Shown here one piece after another: positions 59,654 through 64,000 of a stretch of 64,000 bases of DNA. Origin of the DNA: Oscillospiraceae bacterium (GTDB lineage Bacteria > Bacillota > Clostridia > Oscillospirales > Ruminococcaceae); NCBI GenBank assembly GCA_019423755.1, contig JAHZAU010000010.1, positions 1-64,000 of the forward strand. Reading direction: 5' to 3'. A program made the position numbers and the translations under genes. The notes beneath the pieces were generated by a model. The model did no database searches, was not told the DNA's origin, and saw only the letters and a list, made by a program, of their open reading frames with translations. Position 1 is the first letter of the stretch; each line of letters opens with the position of its first letter.

Positions 59654-60348
59654 TGACTCCGATTTTGGAACAATCGCTGTATTTCGGCGTGCTTTTGAGC
59701 GTCGGGGGATATTTTGTAGGCCTTTGGCTGAAAAAACGGTTTCGCCTGGCGATCTTCAATCCTCTTTTGGTAGCGGTGGTACTGGTCATGGCGGCGCTTT
59801 GTCTGCTGGACCTGGACTATAAGAAGTACGAAGAAAGCGCCCAGCTGCTCAGCTGGCTGCTGACACCGGCGACCGTTTGCCTGGCGGTACCGCTGTATCA
59901 GCAGATGCAGCTGCTGCGACGTCAGTGGAAAGCGGTAGCGGCGGGCATCACCGCCGGGGTGATTGCCGGGATACTTTCGGTGTGGGGCTTGTGCCTGCTT
60001 ATGGGCTTGGAGCATGCCCACTATGTGACCTTCCTGCCCAAATCCATCACCACTGCCATCGGCATGGGGGTCTCGGAAGAATTGGGCGGTGTGGTCACCA
60101 TTACGGTGGCGGCCATCGTCCTCACCGGCGTTTTGGGGAATATCCTGGCCGATGGGGTGACCCGTCTTTTCCGCATTGAGGAGCCAGTGGCCAAGGGTTT
60201 GGCTACCGGAACAGCGGCCCACGCCATCGGTACGGCAAAAGCCCTGGAATGGGGCGAAGTGGAAGGCGCCATGAGCAGTTTGGCCATCGCCGTAGCGGGG
60301 CTGATGACCGTGGTCGCAGCGCCACTGGCTGCTAATTGGATTCAGTAA
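59653..60348 (+). CDS. lrgB: LrgB/CidB family membrane protein
   Basis: A 231-residue partner of LrgA with about seven helices: LYFGVLLSVGGYFVGLWLKKRF, LLTPATVCLAVPLYQQMQLLRRQW, LPKSITTAIGMGVSEELGG and GLATGTAAHAIGTAKALEWGEVEGAMSSLAIAVAGLMT. All family hallmarks are present. GGAGGGGAAG upstream and the TAATG overlap show coupled translation. No LytSR-type regulator lies next to it. Confidence 0.94.
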   Translation: MTPILEQSLYFGVLLSVGGYFVGLWLKKRFRLAIFNPLLVAVVLVMAALCLLDLDYKKYEESAQLLSWLLTPATVCLAVPLYQQMQLLRRQWKAVAAGITAGVIAGILSVWGLCLLMGLEHAHYVTFLPKSITTAIGMGVSEELGGVVTITVAAIVLTGVLGNILADGVTRLFRIEEPVAKGLATGTAAHAIGTAKALEWGEVEGAMSSLAIAVAGLMTVVAAPLAANWIQ

Positions 60349-60396
60349 TGGGATTTGTTAAATATCCCTTCTTGATTCGCTCGTATAACGGCAAAG

Positions 60397-60441
60397 CCGG
60401 GGCGGGGTACCTCCAAGCGGTACCTCGTCCCGGTTTTTTTC
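60397..60441 (+). terminator. lrgB terminator
   Basis: Stem CCGGGGCGGGGTACC / GGTACCTCGTCCCGG followed by TTTTTTT. Confidence 0.9.
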
Positions 60442-60546
60442 TGCAAAAATAGGGAAGCTCTAGGCAAACGAGCGGGTTTCGTGTAAAATAGAAGAATACA
60501 AAACGCGGACGGGAAAGGTGCCCGGCTGGAGACAGGAGGTGCAGCC

Positions 60547-60981
60547 ATGTTATCCATTTGTGGTATGGCGTGCTGTGAAGAGTGCAGCAGAAAAGAGGCC
60601 TGCGGCGGCTGCCGGAAGGTGGACGGCCACCCCTTTGGCGGGACCTGCGTTGCCGCCGAGTGCATCAAGCGGGAAGGGCTGGAAGCCTTTTCCTGGATGA
60701 AAGCCGGCTTGATCGCCGAGTTTAACGCCCTAGATGTCCCGGGGCTGGCAATCACGGAGCTGCATCTGCTCAACGGCTTCTTCGTCAATCTGGAGTACCG
60801 CCTTGCTAACGGGCAGTCGGTAAAACTGCTCAACGACAACGATGTCTACCTGGACAATCAGGTGGAGATCCCGGGCAGTGACCGCTGCTATGGACTGGCT
60901 GCCGACGGGGAGCACCTGCTGGTTTGCGAGTATGGGTGCGGCGGCGCGGACCCGGAGATCGTCGTGTACAAGCGGCGGTAA
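60547..60981 (+). CDS. DUF3795 domain cysteine-rich protein
   Basis: A 144-residue cytosolic protein. The N-terminal 40 residues form a DUF3795-type metal-binding patch (CGMACCEECSRKEACGGCRKVDGHPFGGTCVAAEC, ten cysteines). The rest (about 50-144) is strand-rich with FNALDVPGLAITELHLLNGFFVNLEYRLANGQ. The function is unknown; zinc binding is likely. CAGGAGG precedes the ATG. It may share a transcript with the following methyltransferase gene (87-bp gap). Confidence 0.78.
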   Translation: MLSICGMACCEECSRKEACGGCRKVDGHPFGGTCVAAECIKREGLEAFSWMKAGLIAEFNALDVPGLAITELHLLNGFFVNLEYRLANGQSVKLLNDNDVYLDNQVEIPGSDRCYGLAADGEHLLVCEYGCGGADPEIVVYKRR

Positions 60982-61068
60982 AGGCCGGTCCGGCGGAAAA
61001 TGAGGAATGAAATCAACAAGGAAGCGTCCGCAGGCAAAACTGCCGGCGGCGGACAACAAGGAGGAACC

Positions 61069-62679
61069 ATGGAACAGCAAGGAAAGCGCATCCCCTGCAA
61101 CGGCCTGGACAAGGACGCCAGAGGGGTCATCCGGTGGAACGGAAGTATATATACAGTAGCGGGGCTGCTGCCTGGAGAGAAGGGGGAGGTCTCCTTCATC
61201 CGCCGGCGCGGTGTCACCGACACTAAGCTGCTTTCGGTGGAGGGGAGAAGCTCCCAGCGGGCGGCGGTCCGCTGTCCGGTGTTCGGCATCTGCGGCGGGT
61301 GCCAGCTGCTTCATATGAACTATCCCGCCCAGCTGGCCTGGAAGCACCAGCAGGTGGACAATCTGCTGGGCAACTACGCCCAGGTGCGCCCGGTTTTGGG
61401 GATGGAAAAGCCCGAGGGCTACCGCAACAAGGTCCATTCCACCTTCACTATGGACCGGCGGGGCCAGATCCGCTCCGGCGTCTATGAGGAGAACAGCCAC
61501 CGTGTGGTGCCGGTGGAGCGCTGCCTTATCCAGGACCCGGCGGCGGACGCCATTCTGGCGGACATCCGCAAGCTGATGCAGAGCTGCCGTATCCTGCCCT
61601 ACAACGAGGACACCGGCTACGGCCTGCTGCGCCATGTGCTCATCCGGCGGGGCTTTGCCACCGGTCAGGTGATGGTGGTGCTGGTCACCGCCAGCCACGT
61701 CTTCCCCAGCCGGAACAACTTTGTCAACGCTCTGCGCAAGAAGCACCCGGAGATCACCACCATCGTCATGAACATCAACGACCGCCGGACCAGCATGGTG
61801 CTGGGCGACCGGGAGCGGGTGCTTTACGGCAAGGGATACATCGAAGATACCCTTTGCGGCTATACTTTCCGTATATCTCCGAAGTCTTTCTACCAGGTGA
61901 ACCCGGTGCAGACCCAGGTCCTTTACAATAAGGCCCTGGAACTGGCCAAACTGACCGGGAAGGAGCGAGTATTGGACGCCTACTGCGGCATCGGGACCAT
62001 CTCGTTGGTGGCGTCCCGGCAGGCCGGGGAGGTCATCGGCGTGGAGCTGAACCGCGACGCGGTGCGGGATGCCATTGCCAACGCCAAGCGCAACGGCGTC
62101 CGCAATGTGACCTTCCTCTGCGGCGACGCCGGGGAATACCTGGACCAGCTGGTGCAGGAAGGAGAGCGTATGGATGTGGTCATTATGGACCCGCCCCGCA
62201 GCGGCAGCGACGAGATCTTCCTTTCCAGCCTCTGCCGTATGGCCCCCCAGAAGGTGGTGTACATCTCCTGCAATCCCGAAACCCAGGCCCGGGACCTGGA
62301 ATACCTTTGCAAGCGCGGCTACCGGGTGGAGGAGATCCAGCCGGTGGATATGTTCCCGCAGACCTTGCACGTGGAGACGGTTGTTCTCTTAGGTAGGGAA
62401 TTAGAGAAAAGCCGCGAACATGTCTACTTGGACTATGAGCCTTCAAAAGAAATTGATCTGCCCGGCGGTGCGACCTATGAGCAGATCAAGGCGTATGTGC
62501 TGGAGCATACCGGCTTGAAAGTCAGCCACCTCTATATCGCCCAGGTCAAACAAAAGCATAGTATCATCGAGCGGGAGTGTTACAACAAGCCCAAATCAGA
62601 GGATACCAAACAGCCGCAATGCCCGCCGGAAAAGGAAGCGGCGATTGAGGCAGCACTGAAGCATTTCAAAATGATCTGA
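61069..62679 (+). CDS. rumA: RlmD/RumA family methyltransferase with a swapped C-terminal extension
   Basis: A 536-residue m5U methyltransferase. It has a TRAM-like start, iron-sulphur ligands in CPVFGICGGCQ (about 69-80), SAM motif DAYCGIGTISL (about 303), MDPPRSGSD (about 374) and catalytic Cys in ISCNPETQ (about 401). Normal family members end soon after HVETVVLL (about 440). Here about 94 more residues follow, with less GC-rich codons and the text YIAQVKQKHSIIERE ... QPQCPPEKEAAIEAALKHFKMI. Such tails occur where integrative elements enter the 3' end of rumA and supply a replacement end. CAAGGAGG precedes the ATG. Confidence 0.88.
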   Translation: MEQQGKRIPCNGLDKDARGVIRWNGSIYTVAGLLPGEKGEVSFIRRRGVTDTKLLSVEGRSSQRAAVRCPVFGICGGCQLLHMNYPAQLAWKHQQVDNLLGNYAQVRPVLGMEKPEGYRNKVHSTFTMDRRGQIRSGVYEENSHRVVPVERCLIQDPAADAILADIRKLMQSCRILPYNEDTGYGLLRHVLIRRGFATGQVMVVLVTASHVFPSRNNFVNALRKKHPEITTIVMNINDRRTSMVLGDRERVLYGKGYIEDTLCGYTFRISPKSFYQVNPVQTQVLYNKALELAKLTGKERVLDAYCGIGTISLVASRQAGEVIGVELNRDAVRDAIANAKRNGVRNVTFLCGDAGEYLDQLVQEGERMDVVIMDPPRSGSDEIFLSSLCRMAPQKVVYISCNPETQARDLEYLCKRGYRVEEIQPVDMFPQTLHVETVVLLGRELEKSREHVYLDYEPSKEIDLPGGATYEQIKAYVLEHTGLKVSHLYIAQVKQKHSIIERECYNKPKSEDTKQPQCPPEKEAAIEAALKHFKMI

Positions 62680-63090
62680 TTGCTCTTAGATTCTGAGCCG
62701 GAGGCAGAGCCAGCCACCGCAAAGCGGCTTGCACTTGGCGGGTTCTGGCGGCGGTGCTATACTGGTGAATACGACGGTGAGGTTCTTTGAAGGATTGCTC
62801 CTGAGTTCCTCACCGTCGGCCGTTTATGGGCAGTGCCGCCGACAGGTTCAGTCAAGTGTGGCGGTCAAATTTTGCTCAGATTGCAAATAAGGCGCCTAAA
62901 GGCACAGATACACGAGAAACGAAGAAAAATTGCACAGCGTAAACGACAGGCGCACATTTCGCTATATTCTAAGACGAGCCGCAACTGCACTATGTAGCTG
63001 CGGTTCGTCTTTTACTTCTGCCTGTATTCGGGCGGGCGGCAGCCCGTCCCCATTCCGTCCAAACACACTGTTTTTGCACCAGCGTTTCTT
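62680..63090. other. Non-coding start of the element with a promoter and hairpins
   Basis: No convincing gene. TTGGCG (62735-62740), 17 bp, TATACT (62758-62763) is a possible promoter. It is followed by a perfect 10-bp inverted repeat GACGGTGAGG (62773-62782)/CCTCACCGTC (62808-62817). A terminator-like stem GACGAGCCGCAACT... / ...AGCTGCGGTTCGTC, then TTTT, lies at 62973-63014. A short structured RNA transcribed from here is possible. Confidence 0.5.
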
Positions 63091-63355
63091 TTTACACCCT
63101 TTTAGACTATGGAGTGTAAAGGGTGTAAACGGTGTAAAATTTTTCGTCAAGTGCCGAGAACCCTTGAAAATAGGGGGCCATCCCACAGTGGGCTTGTGTG
63201 GGATGGCCCAGAACGCAACGGTGTAAACGGTGTGAAAAAACGCTTCCTACAAGCAAATTCACACCGTTTTAGCAATAGCATACACAACAGAAACAGTGTG
63301 AACATGTTGACTTCACACCGTTTCTACGTTACAATTCAAGAAGAAACGGTGTGAA
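63091..63355. repeat. Iteron-like repeats (ACGGTGTGAA) upstream of rep
   Basis: Copies of A(A)ACGGTGTRAA occur direct at about 63121-63139, 63217-63226, 63226-63236, 63291-63302 (AAACAGTGTGAA) and 63344-63355. Inverted copies lie at 63091-63103 (TTTACACCCTTTT), 63258-63270 and 63312-63323. They sit immediately before the rep start, as in plasmid origins and Rep-autoregulated promoters. Confidence 0.75.
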
Positions 63356-63368
63356 TCGAGGTGGGCAT

Positions 63369-64000
63369 ATGGCATACAAAACGAAAAACAGTGTCAAGGG
63401 TGAACGCAAGCTCGGCTTGCAGGCCGTAAAGGAAATGGAAGCCGCTCCGGGATACGATCCCCAGGCTACGTTAGCTCTGGCACAGGCAAATTTAGATGCT
63501 TTTGGCAAGCTGGATGATCTGGATGATGCGTCATTTATCGCCTGCATGAATGATATGCGGGCAAATCACCCGGATATCTATCCTGTGTTCTGGTGGTGGC
63601 GGAAAGCCGAAGAACAGGCTGGACGCCGCCAGGAAGAAGATGGTGAAGGGACTGAATCCAGATATAAATTTTTCATGGTGACGCAGTTTCTGCTCGACCC
63701 TTTCGCTGTCGAATGGGAAGATGACAGGCAAACGCTGAAACCCGGCGTGGCCCCTTGGATTGATACGCCTCAGATTGAAGCCGGTCTTGACCACAAGAGC
63801 ATCAAGCGTTGGTGTTGGATTTGGCATGATCGTGATATTTACACCGAAGAGGATGAAATCGCTGACCGAACCGGGCTAATCAAAGCAGGCGACCGAAAGT
63901 TCAAACACGCGCACATTGTGCTTGAAGTTCCTGGCAAAGTGCCGGTTTCGACTATCGCTCGCTGGTTCAATGTACCGCCGCAGCAGGTGACGATCCTGCG
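63369..64000 (+). CDS. Replication initiation (HUH-type Rep) protein, 3' end outside the window
   Basis: An open frame of at least 210 codons running off the window. After an acidic helical start, residues 140 onward read KRWCWIWHDRDIYTEEDE ... KFKHAHIVLEVPGKVPVSTIARWFNVPPQQV. The HDRD and HAH (His-x-His) wording fits rolling-circle Rep proteins of the Rep_2/pMV158 kind, with the metal-binding HUH pair; the catalytic Tyr would lie further on. GAGGTG lies 4 bases before the ATG. The frame is preceded by iteron-like repeats, so this is probably the replication module of an integrated element. Confidence 0.75.
   Translation, partial: MAYKTKNSVKGERKLGLQAVKEMEAAPGYDPQATLALAQANLDAFGKLDDLDDASFIACMNDMRANHPDIYPVFWWWRKAEEQAGRRQEEDGEGTESRYKFFMVTQFLLDPFAVEWEDDRQTLKPGVAPWIDTPQIEAGLDHKSIKRWCWIWHDRDIYTEEDEIADRTGLIKAGDRKFKHAHIVLEVPGKVPVSTIARWFNVPPQQVTIL

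Larger units (their letters stand above)
62368..64000 (+). mobile_element. Left end of an element integrated at the 3' end of rumA (partial)
   Basis: From about 62368 (CACGTGGAGACGG, coding HVETV) the base composition and codon choice shift. The rumA reading frame carries an added tail, and iteron-like repeats and a rolling-circle-type Rep gene follow. The 3' end of rumA is a known insertion site for streptococcal integrative conjugative elements. The other end, integrase and any transfer genes lie beyond the window. Confidence 0.65.

Noticed and set aside
60730..62370. 546-codon open frame opposite the second rumA
   Set aside because: Antisense shadow of a gene with all methyltransferase motifs.
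63091..63355. CRISPR array
   Set aside because: The repeats are 10-12 bp, occur in both orientations and lack regular spacers; they fit Rep-binding iterons.

Overview
The window is a GC-rich chromosomal segment of a low-copy, housekeeping-dense Gram-positive type. The sporulation and division cluster yabP-yabQ-divIC-yabR, an S-box SAM riboswitch, RecD2, sigma-A promoters of the TTGACA-17-TATAAT type, strong AGGAGG ribosome sites and a surface protein ending in an NPNTG/hydrophobic/KK tail all point to a Clostridia member, most likely Oscillospiraceae (Ruminococcaceae). The genus cannot be named from the sequence alone.

Layout. 1-3070: two near-identical direct repeats, each carrying a tRNA-Pro(TGG) and its terminator, flank a prolyl oligopeptidase gene. 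At the left edge there is a loose 22-nt tRNA-Pro 3' end next to a long hairpin. 3.1-8 kb: a dipeptidase, a flavoprotein with four rubredoxin domains, and metK under an S-box riboswitch. 8-15.5 kb: recD2-comF, mreB, two methyltransferases (trmN6-like, rsmI), then the yabPQ-divIC-yabR sporulation block. 15.5-18 kb: a run of hairpins, then a highly expressed secreted surface protein with a long leader. 18-28.5 kb: a MATE pump, then a two-component system divergent from a five-gene operon. That operon holds a propeller-fused binding lipoprotein, two permeases, a MacA-like adaptor and a MacB-like permease, with no ATPase gene. 28.5-44 kb: radical SAM, AI-2E family, PHP, metA, a cysteine-rich protein, mgtE behind an elaborate attenuator-like leader, small membrane proteins, SDR, YeiH/LysR, and a MarR-controlled heterodimeric ABC exporter. 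44.3-45.4 kb: an AT-rich putative HEPN gene next to tRNA-Leu(GAG). 45.6-60.4 kb: SGNH esterase, lipoprotein, nagB, deoC, HD, TSUP, zinc-phospholipase-like protein, pncB, an XRE-cupin regulator with mglA-mglC, an arsenite methyltransferase with an in-frame TGA, rlmD, lrgAB. 60.5-64 kb: a DUF3795 protein and a second rlmD/rumA whose 3' end looks replaced by an integrated element. That element continues with iteron-like repeats and a HUH-type Rep gene that runs off the window.

Strongest leads: (1) a probable selenoprotein ArsM, where an in-frame TGA falls at the position of a conserved arsenic-binding cysteine and is followed by a stem-loop with a GGTC apex at the SECIS distance; (2) the ATPase-less import/export operon driven by a symmetric divergent promoter; (3) a leader peptide plus mutually exclusive RNA stems ahead of mgtE; (4) the rumA-integrated element; (5) the four-rubredoxin flavoprotein. 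Gene calls were made by reading translations, start sites and motifs; no database was searched.
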